Shown: in pieces, positions 1-9,005 of the stretch | Layout of the letters: each line of letters opens with the position of its first letter | How positions within the stretch are numbered: position 1 is the first letter of the stretch | Assembly: GCA_947487155.1 (NCBI GenBank) | Contig: CANKVS010000018.1 | Span: 1 to 62,390, forward strand | From: an uncultured Flaviramulus sp. | Lineage (GTDB): Bacteria; Bacteroidota; Bacteroidia; Flavobacteriales; Flavobacteriaceae | Direction: 5' to 3' | DNA: 62,390 bases | Program-made: the position numbers and the translations under genes | Notes under the pieces: model-generated | The model's database searches: none | What the model saw: only the letters and a program-made list of their open reading frames with translations | Told to the model about the DNA's origin: nothing

Positions 1-290
1 TGACCTTATTTCTTACTCTAGGTTCTGTCATCTATTCAAGCTCTGGAACCGCAAACAGAGTCCAGTCATGCGTTTTACATTTTCTTTCACATCCTAACAC
101 AAAAGTTAAATCACACTGAAAGCTTGGCTTTCATTAGAAAAGATAAGAAAAAAAAGTTAATGAACTGTCTCCGTTCTGTTCCCGATTTGTTCCCTTTTTA
201 TTTGATTTTAAAACTAACTAAATGAAATCAAATTTCATTAAACCTTTGAATTTCATTTAGTTAGATATTATTTGAAATCATTTAAAATGA
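1..290. other. Left flank of the element, no clear gene; resembles the integrase-side end of another element
   Basis: I see no convincing gene here. A reading frame on the minus strand opens with ATG at 31-29 and runs off the window after ten codons; it is too short to identify. The stretch holds GTTCCC repeated with an 11-bp period (178-183 and 189-194), a perfect 15-bp inverted repeat (214-228 with 250-264), and a 9-bp inverted repeat (275-283 with 285-293) that abuts the attachment core at 291. The order and spacing of these parts match those at the right end of the element, near 38807-38951. Confidence 0.4.
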
Positions 291-307
291 TTTTGTCGGG
301 GTGGCAG
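291..307. repeat. attL, left attachment core (displaced tRNA-Pro 3' end)
   Basis: The 17 bp here are identical to 38935-38951. Read on the minus strand they are the last 12 nt of tRNA-Pro followed by CAAAA. After 307 the match to the tRNA stops, as expected for a copied 3' end left behind by integration. Confidence 0.85.
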
Positions 308-367
308 AACTAATTGCCATTCCCTAATATTTTCAATATCAGATAGTTATTTTTATTTTTCAAAACA

Positions 368-389
368 GGTAACCGAATAGGTCACTTTT
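368..389. repeat. Subterminal 22-bp direct repeat, left copy
   Basis: These 22 bp are identical to 38819-38840 near the other end, in the same orientation. Within the repeat, GGTAAC (368-373) and GGTCAC (380-385) recur at 12-bp period. Arm-type binding sites for the integrase or its accessory factor are the likely explanation; that role is inferred. Confidence 0.6.
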
Positions 390-548
390 GCTTTGATATA
401 ACTTACATAAATATGGCACAAATATAATTTAAAAATTCAATAAAGAAAAACAAATAAGAGCAATATTTATGATAATATTTTAAGAAAGATATTAAAAAAA
501 CCCAGCTAGTAAACTTGGTTTTTATTATACAGTTGACTATTAGTTAAT

Positions 549-1349
549 TCAGAGCTTTGTTTCCAAAATTACCTTCCTATTCCCTTTAAACTCTTTTAGT
601 TCAATCATTAATTCTTCATTATCTCCTAAAACAATCTTCGGTAGTAGATATACAAACCGTTCAGATAGCTTATCCTTGAAAACCGAAGGCATTTTATGCT
701 TATAAAGAACTTTAAATTGTAACTTTTGATAAGAAGCTTTCCTCCTTTTGTTGCCATTGGTTCTATAAATATTAAGAAAATCTACTTCAAAATCGATTCC
801 AGATTTATTCTCAACTTCTAAAACCAAATAAACTTCTAAAGCACTATAAACTATTTTTTGCAAACGCAGCTTGATTCCTTTTTTATGTTTGGTTTTAATA
901 TGGTCCGATTTTGAATGCAACAGGTATTCACTAAACTTTTGAAAATGCTTAGTTCTTTTTATTGGTTTTTTTATAGGTTTAATAATTAATTTTTCTTTAA
1001 TCACTTCAGGTTTCTCATTCCCAATACTTTCATCTTTAGCAACAAAATAATTAAGCTTTGAAAGTTTATTAGAATACTTTAAAATATAAGTATACACTTG
1101 CCCATCATTAGTAATAGCTAATAAATTACTTTCTATTCCAGGTTGGGCTTGCAGCAAGCCAAAGTATTGCTGTTTTTCACGGTTATAAGTAAACACAAAA
1201 TGTGATGACCCAGTAATTCCTTGTCGTATTGGATTGGGGAAAAACAAAGCAACGTTCTTTTGTTCGTTAGCATAAATGGTGTCTAATGACTTTTGAGCGG
1301 TTATTAAGTTTGTGCAAATACTGATTATAATTAAAATGTATGTTTTCAT
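549..1349 (-). CDS. traN: Conjugative transfer protein TraN (VirB9-like)
   Basis: This 266-aa protein has a signal peptide ending near MKTYILIIISICTNLITAQ. It is the last gene of the leftward transfer operon, which fits the CTnDOT order K-(L)-M-N. TraN (DUF4138) is the VirB9-like periplasmic/outer-membrane part of the Bacteroidota type IV secretion core complex and works with TraM. The N-terminal half carries the beta-rich part; a lysine-rich linker near residues 113-160 leads into the conserved C-terminal region. It starts 18 bp after traM ends. Assignment rests on order and overall character more than on a single motif. Confidence 0.8.
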   Translation of the reverse strand: MKTYILIIISICTNLITAQKSLDTIYANEQKNVALFFPNPIRQGITGSSHFVFTYNREKQQYFGLLQAQPGIESNLLAITNDGQVYTYILKYSNKLSKLNYFVAKDESIGNEKPEVIKEKLIIKPIKKPIKRTKHFQKFSEYLLHSKSDHIKTKHKKGIKLRLQKIVYSALEVYLVLEVENKSGIDFEVDFLNIYRTNGNKRRKASYQKLQFKVLYKHKMPSVFKDKLSERFVYLLPKIVLGDNEELMIELKEFKGNRKVILETKL

Positions 1350-1367
1350 ATCTATAGGGTTTTTAAA

Positions 1368-2303
1368 TTATTGTCGATTATCGACTTTTAAAATGAGTTT
1401 ATAATTATTAGTAATCGTGACTTTTACATTTTTGTAGTTACGCTGAAAAATTTTCTTAATGACACTTACTTGTGGTACTCCAGCTATATTGATATCATCA
1501 ACGACATCACCTACGACCTCCTGTCTAGCTTCTGCCCTAAAACTATTTTCAACGTAAATACCTTCGCTCCCATCTTGCAAATCGTAAGCTTTTAGCTTTA
1601 ATGGTTTGTGATTAATATGTTCAATATTTATCATAGTGCGGTTGGGTTTAAAGTTGACAAATCCATAAATAGATGTGTTTTTAGGAACAACGACATTATT
1701 AATTAGAGCGTCTTGTGTGAGGCGCATTTGTAATCGAAAATTCTTTTTGACAATTTGTGTACCATCTACTTCAACATAAATAATAGCATCTGTATTTTGA
1801 GAACCTGTTATTGAATTCTCTAATGGATTAGAAACAAAAAAGAGGTGATGCTCTAACCCTAATTCTTTGGCATCAATAGTTGTTATTGTTTCTTCAATAA
1901 TTGAAAGAGTGTCTTTTTTAATAACGTTTGGGGAAATCTTGACTTTTGGCTTTCTGTAACTTCTATCTGAATAACTAATACGTCCTTCATTGTATATACT
2001 ATCTACAATTCGCATCTTTTCCTTATCTAATAAATCTGGATCATAAACGCCGGTAGAGTCTAACAAACGTTCATCGTAAATACTTGGCGCATTAGTTTGT
2101 CTTACTTCCTTTAAGTCATCTAGTGCTTCTAATTTGGATTCGTACTCTTTTTGCGAATCTTCTAGTTCTGGTACAGGAATCTGATTGTTCTCAATAGTTG
2201 AATCTTCCTTCTCTCCTAGCATTATAGCTGCGTATGAACCTATAAAAAGTGCCACGCATAAAATAATAACTGTGAACACGATTTTATTCTTTTCAATTTT
2301 CAT
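1368..2303 (-). CDS. traM: Conjugative transfer protein TraM (VirB10-like)
   Basis: The 311-aa protein has a single N-terminal membrane helix (about residues 9-29), then a long polar and acidic region rich in D, E and S, then a compact C-terminal domain from about 140 onward that ends in a VTITNNYKLILKV stretch. This is the layout of Bacteroidota TraM, the VirB10-like protein that spans the periplasm. Its start codon overlaps the end of traK by 11 bp, which indicates translational coupling. It should form the transfer channel core with TraN and TraK. Confidence 0.82.
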   Translation of the reverse strand: MKIEKNKIVFTVIILCVALFIGSYAAIMLGEKEDSTIENNQIPVPELEDSQKEYESKLEALDDLKEVRQTNAPSIYDERLLDSTGVYDPDLLDKEKMRIVDSIYNEGRISYSDRSYRKPKVKISPNVIKKDTLSIIEETITTIDAKELGLEHHLFFVSNPLENSITGSQNTDAIIYVEVDGTQIVKKNFRLQMRLTQDALINNVVVPKNTSIYGFVNFKPNRTMINIEHINHKPLKLKAYDLQDGSEGIYVENSFRAEARQEVVGDVVDDINIAGVPQVSVIKKIFQRNYKNVKVTITNNYKLILKVDNRQ

Positions 2304-2907
2304 TTTCTATTCGTTTTAATTTATTTTCAAAAAAGTTGGTAATTAATAATCCATGGGTGTTATTTGGAAAGTTTCTATCAACATGAATCAGGTTTCCTGT
2401 TGTGGTCAATTCATAAGTATCGACTATCGATCCGCGATTGATTTCAAAAATTGTTTTTGTTTCAAAGCGATATGGTTCATTTTGTATATCAATTTTAGAT
2501 TCTACACTTATCACTTTCTGTACTAGGGAATATTGCAGTAAACGATTGTAAACACCATCAGCCTTCTTCTGTCTATACAAAGCATCTACAGAACTATTGC
2601 CTAACCATAAGGCTTTCTCCAAATGCCTTTCATAATTACTTGCATCAATATGATAGAAGTAAGTATGAAACAGATCCAAATGAGCTAAAGCTTCTACTTC
2701 TAGGTTTTCTTGTTGCGATACTAATTTCAATGGAATGATACTTCCATCGGTATTGACTACAAAGGCATTATTGACGGTTTCTTTATGGAGTTTCATTACC
2801 AATAGTACCGAAACAATACAGGTTAATACTGCGCCAATAACGACTACTAAAACTATAAAGCGATTTAGCTTCAGAACATTGTAAATATTTTTATAAGGTG
2901 TTTTCAT
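2293..2907 (-). CDS. traK: Conjugative transfer protein TraK (VirB8-like)
   Basis: I place the start at the ATG at 2907 (MKTPYKNIYNVLKLNR), because the longer frame would need a TTG six codons upstream. The result is 204 aa with one N-terminal transmembrane helix (IVLVVVIGAVLTCIVSVLLV) followed by a periplasmic domain. TraK is the VirB8-like inner-membrane assembly factor of Bacteroidota conjugation machines. The FxxH-containing segment LAHLDLFHTYFYHIDASNYE is typical of the family. It sits between traJ and traM, as in CTnDOT. Confidence 0.85.
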   Translation of the reverse strand: MKTPYKNIYNVLKLNRFIVLVVVIGAVLTCIVSVLLVMKLHKETVNNAFVVNTDGSIIPLKLVSQQENLEVEALAHLDLFHTYFYHIDASNYERHLEKALWLGNSSVDALYRQKKADGVYNRLLQYSLVQKVISVESKIDIQNEPYRFETKTIFEINRGSIVDTYELTTTGNLIHVDRNFPNNTHGLLITNFFENKLKRIENEN

Positions 2908-2959
2908 CTGTTTTTTAAATATCAATTATTGATTATCATTATTAATTGTCAAATCAGCT

Positions 2960-3799
2960 TTAAGCTGTGAAAAGTTTAAAAACAAAAGTGGTAGCACGTC
3001 GATACAATTTGAATTTTAGTAATACAATGAACCCTATAGACGCAAATTGTAATAGTGGGGCAAAAAAATCACTTCCCCAATCTGTACCAAATAGGCTTCC
3101 CCAGAAATTGGTGTTTATTTCGGTATAGAGGTTATTGACAAAAACATTGACCAAGAAAAAAGCTGGTACTAGCATATAAACTCCAGCATAGAGTTTAAAA
3201 AAATTGTATGCCAATGTTCGGAACTTTTCAAATACTGCCAAACTTATCACAAGTGGAAAAAAGGCTTGCATGATTCCTAACAAAAAATAACGCTCAGCTA
3301 AGAATAAAGGATAGATAAACAAGTCCAACAACCACAAGAACATACCAATAATAAATGCTAACATCTTTAGTCCATACAACGGGGTTACTAAAGCTTCATA
3401 TAATATAGCAAAGGCTTTTTTGGCGGCTTCCAATGCGCCCACATCCTGTTCCAAATCAATATCTTGTAATTGTAACGGGAGAAGCGCTGGAGCCGTGTCC
3501 CTATATTGGCTTTCGATAGCAACCAATAGCGTATCAAAGACACTTAATACTTGTGTGGAAAATATGACTAGGATAATGACTGCAAAATTCTTTGCCAATT
3601 CTGAAGGGGTTAATCCCCAGGTATATCCCTCATTATTGGCTACACCTTCATTATACTTTTTCAGAATATTGATTAGAAAGAATAGAATGGCCAGTGTCTT
3701 CATACCTACAATCGTGTACTGAGAAAAGTCACTATTCTTAATGGTGATAAAAACGGCATCTACATATTCTAATCCTATACCTAAAAAAAATCCAGCCAT
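2960..3799 (-). CDS. traJ: Conjugative transfer protein TraJ (VirB6/TrbL-like)
   Basis: The 279-aa protein is polytopic, with about six hydrophobic segments (including around residues 30-47, 72-90, 143-165 and 170-195). TraJ is the VirB6/TrbL-like inner-membrane channel component. The stretch GLTPSELAKNF and the loop with DWGSDFFAPLLQF are typical of Bacteroidota TraJ. Its start overlaps the traI stop at base 3799, so the two are almost certainly translated in a coupled way. Confidence 0.87.
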   Translation of the reverse strand: MAGFFLGIGLEYVDAVFITIKNSDFSQYTIVGMKTLAILFFLINILKKYNEGVANNEGYTWGLTPSELAKNFAVIILVIFSTQVLSVFDTLLVAIESQYRDTAPALLPLQLQDIDLEQDVGALEAAKKAFAILYEALVTPLYGLKMLAFIIGMFLWLLDLFIYPLFLAERYFLLGIMQAFFPLVISLAVFEKFRTLAYNFFKLYAGVYMLVPAFFLVNVFVNNLYTEINTNFWGSLFGTDWGSDFFAPLLQFASIGFIVLLKFKLYRRATTFVFKLFTA

Positions 3800-4380
3800 T
3801 AGTAATTGGTTTCTCTATTATTGATTTTGTCCTGCATTTCTCTAAAAGCAATAATCTCACGGTAGCGCCTTGTTTTTGCTTCTATTTCTGCAACCATTTC
3901 TTTGGATTGTAGTTCCATTTCTTTAAGAACTTCTGTACGTTCGGCATCTGTCATCTTTAGATTATCACTTGATAATATCTGGTCTATATATTCCAAACCA
4001 TCCAATGAATTTTCAACGATTGCGTTAAAGGAATCCGATATACGACTAACTTCATAGGGTTTTATATAAGGTGAATTAAGAATGGTTCTTAAATCATCTT
4101 GCACCAAATCAAATAGACGCTGATTGTTTTTAGCCAATTCTTTGACAGCTTTAAGCTGTTTTATCACATTATTGACTTTATCAATATTATCTTTTTGCGT
4201 TTTTAAGAATTGAACGGTCTTTAATAATTGAGAGGTTTGTTTTGCTGATTCCACCAAAGATTTGGCAAAACTGATAAAGTTGGTATTGTCATAAACCGGC
4301 ATCCCCTGGGCCACAATGTGGCCAGATGTAAAAAGGATTAAGGTCAGTGATAAGGCTAATGTTTTAATTGTGTTTTTCAT
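3799..4380 (-). CDS. traI: Conjugative transfer protein TraI (DUF4141)
   Basis: The 193-aa protein carries a signal peptide (cleavage near SGHIVAQG) and is otherwise helical, with coiled-coil character at residues 35-80 and 130-185. This matches TraI/DUF4141, a periplasmic VirB5-like component of Bacteroidota conjugation systems. It is not a relaxase despite the name, which follows CTnDOT nomenclature. It is placed between traG and traJ. Confidence 0.83.
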   Translation of the reverse strand: MKNTIKTLALSLTLILFTSGHIVAQGMPVYDNTNFISFAKSLVESAKQTSQLLKTVQFLKTQKDNIDKVNNVIKQLKAVKELAKNNQRLFDLVQDDLRTILNSPYIKPYEVSRISDSFNAIVENSLDGLEYIDQILSSDNLKMTDAERTEVLKEMELQSKEMVAEIEAKTRRYREIIAFREMQDKINNRETNY

Positions 4381-4425
4381 AATTGTTGTTTTTAAAAGGT
4401 TAATAATTGTAATACTAAATGCAGT

Positions 4426-6828
4426 CTATGACTGCTTGATAAAGGTTTTAATAGCTGCTTCCATATCATTGGTTTTTTCATAAATGGTCATTATGGCCTC
4501 GCTTTCTTTTCCGTCTGTGAGGTATGCTGCGTAGACTTCTTTGGGAACTTCCAGTCTAAAAATGTTGCTTTCCTTGCCTATTTTGATAAACATTTCGGTA
4601 TACTTTCTTGCTCCTGTTAAGTTATTTCTGATAGATTTTAATTGGTTTAGATCGTGGCTAGATAGGTTCAATCGTTTTTGTAATTCGACATATCCTTTTT
4701 CATTTCTAAGACTATACACCACTTGCGTATTTTCTAGAATACTCGCTGATGTAGAATTGTTAGGTAGTTGATTTATGGATTGTAGAATGATACCTATAGC
4801 TCCGTTTTGTTTTCTAATGGCCTGGTAATAGAATTCCACACTTTCCAATACATTATCAAATTTCAGTTGTTTAGCAAACTCATCAAAGAGAATGATACCA
4901 CGTTCTGAACGATTACGCCAAATGGTACGTTGGATGGCTGACTTGATGAGCTTCAGCATTACTGATAAAATTTCTTTATTGTCTTTGACTTCATCAAGTT
5001 CAAAAACAATCATACGCTTATCTTCTATTTTATAGGTCTGGTCTTCACTGACATTGAATAAGAAACTATAAAGACCATCATCTACATATTCCGAAAGAAT
5101 GTGTAAAAAATTATAAACACTGAAATAAGTTTCTTGAATTTTAAGTTCTTGGATGAGTGTCTCTTTTTTATCATCCACAAACTGGTACAAAGATTCTAAA
5201 GAATGATTATCTTCAACTGAAGTATAATAATAGCGAAGCACTTTTTTAATGGCTACTTCTTCTGCTTTGGTGGCTTCTTTTCCTGAAGCTAATAACTCTA
5301 ACAAAAAAATAGATAGATCTTCCAATCGCTCAGGGGTTAAATCTTCTATTGAGGAAATGTAAAATGGATTGATGCCTAAATTCTTTCCCTGCTCATAGCG
5401 TAATATGATATGGTCATCTGGATAGAGCTTCGCAAATTTCGAATACGAACCTCCTAAATCAATAATGACCAGCCGGACGCCGGCCTCGAAGTATTGCCGA
5501 AGGATATTATTCGCTAAAAAGGATTTGCCTTCACCTGTTGGTGCGAAAATGGCAAAGTTTCGGGCTTTGATACGTTTCTTTTGCTCGTCCCAAACATCTT
5601 TTAAAACAGGAATATTGTGTTGTCTGTCATTAAATATAATTCCTGTTTCATCAGATTTATAATTGGTGTTATTGATGTATAAGCAGAGTGCGTGTTTTAA
5701 ATCGGTGACATACAAATCTTCATTTGAAAAGTTCGATGAAAAACAACAATAGGAATTCAGGAAATAGTTTTTCCGTTCTTCTCCCTTTGGATAATATGGA
5801 ACAATATCGAGTTCTTTAAACTCAGTATTTATCTTAGAAGCAATATTTTTAAGCCTCTCTGGCTCGCAATGCCAAAAAACAATATTGAGATGACCTCGAA
5901 TAATCCGTGAAGCATCATCTTCATTGATTTTACGGGTAATGTCTTCAATCTTTTTTAAGATGACTTTGTTTTGCGTTCCGAAGTTGGAACTTTTATTAAG
6001 TTCTTCAATTTTCTTGTCGAGTAGTTTTCGCCATTTGTGTTTATCATCCAAATAGATCATTTGATTGACGATGTGGTTTTCATTTAGATTCAATCCTAAT
6101 CCATCTATAAAGCCTTGATGGAATACAAAATCATCTGATGTAAATTTGTCGTTGGTCTTGCTACTCTGTACCACATCACCAAAACAGAGTTCACTATTTA
6201 TTGCCAACACATCAAAATGATTTTCACCAATTTCAATATCTTTTTTATTCAATTGAATATCGGTATCAAAACCTTCATTAAAACCATTGAAATATGCACT
6301 GGTGAGTTCCAAGATCTCGTCTGGATTCATTGGCATCATGGACACTTTCCTACTATTATTTATAAAAGAAATGGCATCATTTACCGATGTGATAAACTCG
6401 GTAACATTATGGTCCATTTTTTTATGAATCCCTTTTTCAATTTTCCTAAAGGGATTGGTAAACTTGGAAGCATTCAACGCTTTGTTAAATGGTAATATGA
6501 AAAACAAATAACAACGGTGTTCTATGTATTCGCGTCCTTTAAAATAGTTATGCGTGGCTTTTTCTAGAAAACTGTTATTTGGTAATTGTGAAGCCGCATA
6601 TTCCTTCTTTTCATAAATATCCTGCTTATGAATTACCGTACTCGTCGGCAAAGATTTAAAAGCTTGAAACCATGAACCGTGAATATCTTCAAAGTCCTTT
6701 TCTGACAAGGAATAGATTTCTGGTAAATCGCCTTTATAGCACAACACCACATTGCCATTATTGGCAAACACGATGTGTTCTTCTATACTTAAAATAGGAT
6801 GGTATGCTGCTAGATTAATTTTCTTCAT
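4426..6828 (-). CDS. traG: Conjugative ATPase TraG (VirB4-like)
   Basis: This 800-aa cytoplasmic ATPase powers the transfer machine. The Walker A motif is PTGEGKS at about residues 430-436 and Walker B is RGIILFDEFAKQL at about 643-655, with the downstream SINQLP/NTQVVYSLR region of VirB4 proteins. The N-terminal 400 residues form the TraG/TraC-like domain. Its length agrees with the family. The start overlaps the end of traF by 14 bp. Confidence 0.93.
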   Translation of the reverse strand: MKKINLAAYHPILSIEEHIVFANNGNVVLCYKGDLPEIYSLSEKDFEDIHGSWFQAFKSLPTSTVIHKQDIYEKKEYAASQLPNNSFLEKATHNYFKGREYIEHRCYLFFILPFNKALNASKFTNPFRKIEKGIHKKMDHNVTEFITSVNDAISFINNSRKVSMMPMNPDEILELTSAYFNGFNEGFDTDIQLNKKDIEIGENHFDVLAINSELCFGDVVQSSKTNDKFTSDDFVFHQGFIDGLGLNLNENHIVNQMIYLDDKHKWRKLLDKKIEELNKSSNFGTQNKVILKKIEDITRKINEDDASRIIRGHLNIVFWHCEPERLKNIASKINTEFKELDIVPYYPKGEERKNYFLNSYCCFSSNFSNEDLYVTDLKHALCLYINNTNYKSDETGIIFNDRQHNIPVLKDVWDEQKKRIKARNFAIFAPTGEGKSFLANNILRQYFEAGVRLVIIDLGGSYSKFAKLYPDDHIILRYEQGKNLGINPFYISSIEDLTPERLEDLSIFLLELLASGKEATKAEEVAIKKVLRYYYTSVEDNHSLESLYQFVDDKKETLIQELKIQETYFSVYNFLHILSEYVDDGLYSFLFNVSEDQTYKIEDKRMIVFELDEVKDNKEILSVMLKLIKSAIQRTIWRNRSERGIILFDEFAKQLKFDNVLESVEFYYQAIRKQNGAIGIILQSINQLPNNSTSASILENTQVVYSLRNEKGYVELQKRLNLSSHDLNQLKSIRNNLTGARKYTEMFIKIGKESNIFRLEVPKEVYAAYLTDGKESEAIMTIYEKTNDMEAAIKTFIKQS

Positions 6829-7105
6829 AGCGTAATTGGCTGAGTTTTTTATTGCTGACGGTTAGCGGAAATACTTTTTTAAAATACAGTAAAGCTGGAT
6901 TCTTGGTGATATGTGTTAAAGCAACATATAATGTGGCATTGATGACAAATACCGAAATAATGACTGCAAAACTGAACGAAAAAATGATAAACAGTAATGA
7001 GCCGATAACTGTGGTCATCATTAGAGCAAACAGCGATATGGGCAAACCCATAATCACAGCTCGCTTTCTAATATTTTTATAGACTTCAAATTTTTTCATA
7101 GTCAT
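6815..7105 (-). CDS. traF: Conjugative transfer protein TraF (DUF4133)
   Basis: The 96-aa protein has two adjacent membrane helices in the middle (about residues 19-38 and 42-62), matching the VirB3-like DUF4133 family that precedes the VirB4 ATPase gene. Two start codons are possible, ATG at 7105 or at 7099; both give the same protein apart from two residues. It overlaps traG by 14 bp. Confidence 0.82.
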   Translation of the reverse strand: MTMKKFEVYKNIRKRAVIMGLPISLFALMMTTVIGSLLFIIFSFSFAVIISVFVINATLYVALTHITKNPALLYFKKVFPLTVSNKKLSQLRYEEN

Positions 7106-7133
7106 TCTTTTTTACTAAGTGCCTCTCTGAGGC

Positions 7134-7421
7134 CTAGACTACGATGCTAATTAAATAAGTAAAGATGCCCACAACTGCCCCTGCTATAAGTACAAATACT
7201 AGTACGCGTGTGATACCCTTTTTTAAATCGGCATTTTCACCAAAGAAGTGTCCTGCATTAAATAAGAAACCTATTAGAAAGATAACTCCTAATATTATTG
7301 GAAAAATGCTGCGAATAGTATCAGAAACATCGTTGACGGAATCTTCAATACCTCCAATTTGAGCAAATATGCTATTTGAAATAAGCAGTAATAATACAGT
7401 TGAATAAAGTGACTTTTTCAT
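7134..7421 (-). CDS. traE: Conjugative transfer protein TraE (DUF4134, pilin-like)
   Basis: The 95-aa protein has a signal peptide (cleavage near SNSIFAQ) and two further hydrophobic helices separated by a short basic loop (GENADLKKGITR). This is the VirB2-like architecture of DUF4134. It is the first gene of the leftward tra operon, so the operon promoter should lie in 7422-7599, between it and the divergent amidase gene. Confidence 0.85.
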   Translation of the reverse strand: MKKSLYSTVLLLLISNSIFAQIGGIEDSVNDVSDTIRSIFPIILGVIFLIGFLFNAGHFFGENADLKKGITRVLVFVLIAGAVVGIFTYLISIVV

Positions 7422-7599
7422 GTCTTAATGATTTTAAATTTTACTTGACTTTCGATATATGAAAAATACATTATATTTGAATATAAATAACTGAACATCA
7501 ATATATTATGTAAATAATATTTTTTAATATCATTTGATTTAAATTGAGATTAAAACGTATTAAATCTTATGAAAATTGAAGAATAAAAACTGTTCGATT

Positions 7600-8244
7600 A
7601 TGAAAATAGACTGTAAAAAAACGCTTAAAAACGTCAGTTTTATAATTTTGTCCCTAAAAATGTGTGTGGTTTTGGGTCAGAAAAAAGTGATTATAATCGA
7701 CCCTGGACACGGTGGAAAAGATTCAGGAGCCATTGGGATATATGACATCAAAGAAAAAGAGGTCGTTTTAAATGTTTCCAAACAAATTTTGGAGCTTAAC
7801 AAAACAATTTTAAATGATGAATTCGACATCTATTTAACTAGATATAATGACTCGTTGATTCATTTATCGGATAGAAGCCGATTGGCTAAAAGTTTTAAAG
7901 CAGATGTCTTTGTATCGTTACATTGTAACTCCTCTCAAAATTTTTCTAAAGGAATAGAAGTGTATGGACATAATAGCGATCATTTGAAAAGCAAAGCTTC
8001 TATTTCACTTGGAGTATCTATTCTAAATGAAAGCACTCAAAAATTAGGTTTTAAAAAACGAGGTGTCAAGTTTGCTAATTTTCAGGTATTGCGAGAAACT
8101 ACTTTTTGCCCTGCTGTTCTTGTTGAAATGGGGTTTGTGACCAATACCGATGAAGCAGATTATTTCTTGAAGCCAAAAAATATTAAAGCTATGGCGTTGG
8201 CTATTTTACTAGGAATTACTAATTATTTAAATTATGGATTATGA
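7600..8244 (+). CDS. N-acetylmuramoyl-L-alanine amidase (Amidase_3)
   Basis: I start at the ATG at 7600 (MKIDCKKTLKNVSF), giving 214 aa with a signal-like N-terminus; a longer frame from 7576 needs TTG. The amidase signature is complete: IIIDPGHGGKDSG with the first zinc His, KEKEVVLN with the zinc Glu, VSLHCN with the second zinc His, and VEMGF with the catalytic Glu. The enzyme cleaves the peptide stem from muramic acid. Standing next to traE and facing away from it, it probably opens the wall for the transfer apparatus, a job done by other hydrolases in related elements. A possible -7 element, TATATTTG, lies at 7472-7479. Confidence 0.88.
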   Translation: MKIDCKKTLKNVSFIILSLKMCVVLGQKKVIIIDPGHGGKDSGAIGIYDIKEKEVVLNVSKQILELNKTILNDEFDIYLTRYNDSLIHLSDRSRLAKSFKADVFVSLHCNSSQNFSKGIEVYGHNSDHLKSKASISLGVSILNESTQKLGFKKRGVKFANFQVLRETTFCPAVLVEMGFVTNTDEADYFLKPKNIKAMALAILLGITNYLNYGL

Positions 8245-8342
8245 AAACGTTCTTTATTCAGATTGTGAAACGTATGAGAGATGTGATTTATATTATCTTA
8301 AAAGAGATTGCTATTTATGCTAAAACATTTAAAAAGAAATAG
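8241..8342 (+). CDS. 33-aa basic amphipathic peptide ORF coupled to the amidase
   Basis: The ATG overlaps the amidase stop in an ATGA arrangement. The peptide starts MKTFFIQIVKRMRDVIYIIL and ends in a lysine-rich tail. It is amphipathic and basic and could sit on the membrane. No family was recognised. The stop codon immediately precedes the end of the convergent gene at 8343. It could be a chance frame, but the coupling argues for translation. Confidence 0.4.
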   Translation: MKTFFIQIVKRMRDVIYIILKEIAIYAKTFKKK

Positions 8343-9005
8343 TTATTTTCTTTTATCCATACTACTGTTATCAAACCCAATCAAATTAAATAGTTCACGC
8401 ATTCGAGAGCGAACACGGTTTCCATAACGTTCTTCTAACTCTTCAGCGTTTAAATTTGTGGTAACGTGTGTTTTAAATTTATATTTCTGGAATAATTCAT
8501 AACGAGAAAGTATAATTTCTCCCATCACATTGCAGTCTTTACCAAAGTAGCGTCCTATGGGTTCAATACCTAAATCATCAAAACAGTAAAACCTATTATC
8601 ACCATAATCTTCTATAATTTTATAACCAATATGATTGAAAGTAAAGGTGATATTCCGAGTTGGTATCATTTCATAAGACGGATAATGTGGTGTGATATGT
8701 CGGATTAATTTCACCAAAGACGTTTTGCCACAGCCCACAGGACCAGACAACAAAATGCCCTTATTGATGTCAATATTTAGTTTTCTGCATGTTGTCCAAT
8801 CTCTAATCTGGTAGTTACAAAGTTTGTAGAGTACATTTCTATCTTCATCATAAATCTTGAACCTATCGCCAAACAATGATTTTCCTTTGGCATCCAGATA
8901 AATTAAAATCTTTTCAAAATCGTAGAGAATCTGGTTTCCTTTAAGTTCTCCCAATTGATATTGCACACTGCCTTCAGCGATGATATGTGGTTTTCGTAAT
9001 TTCAT
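8343..9005 (-). CDS. DnaC-like P-loop ATPase
   Basis: The 220-aa protein contains Walker A GPVGCGKT (about residues 88-95) and Walker B FYCFDDLGIE (about 139-148), followed by a sensor-like THVTTNLNAEEL. This is the pattern of DnaC/IstB-type AAA+ proteins. In Bacteroidota elements such ATPases pair with a winged-helix partner encoded just upstream, as here, and are thought to support element replication by loading helicase. The two genes overlap by 4 bp. Confidence 0.75.
   Translation of the reverse strand: MKLRKPHIIAEGSVQYQLGELKGNQILYDFEKILIYLDAKGKSLFGDRFKIYDEDRNVLYKLCNYQIRDWTTCRKLNIDINKGILLSGPVGCGKTSLVKLIRHITPHYPSYEMIPTRNITFTFNHIGYKIIEDYGDNRFYCFDDLGIEPIGRYFGKDCNVMGEIILSRYELFQKYKFKTHVTTNLNAEELEERYGNRVRSRMRELFNLIGFDNSSMDKRK

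Noticed and set aside
3420..3722. Plus-strand frame within traJ, and similar frames in traG and traF
   Set aside because: They are antisense shadows of strongly supported tra genes and show no domain or promoter.
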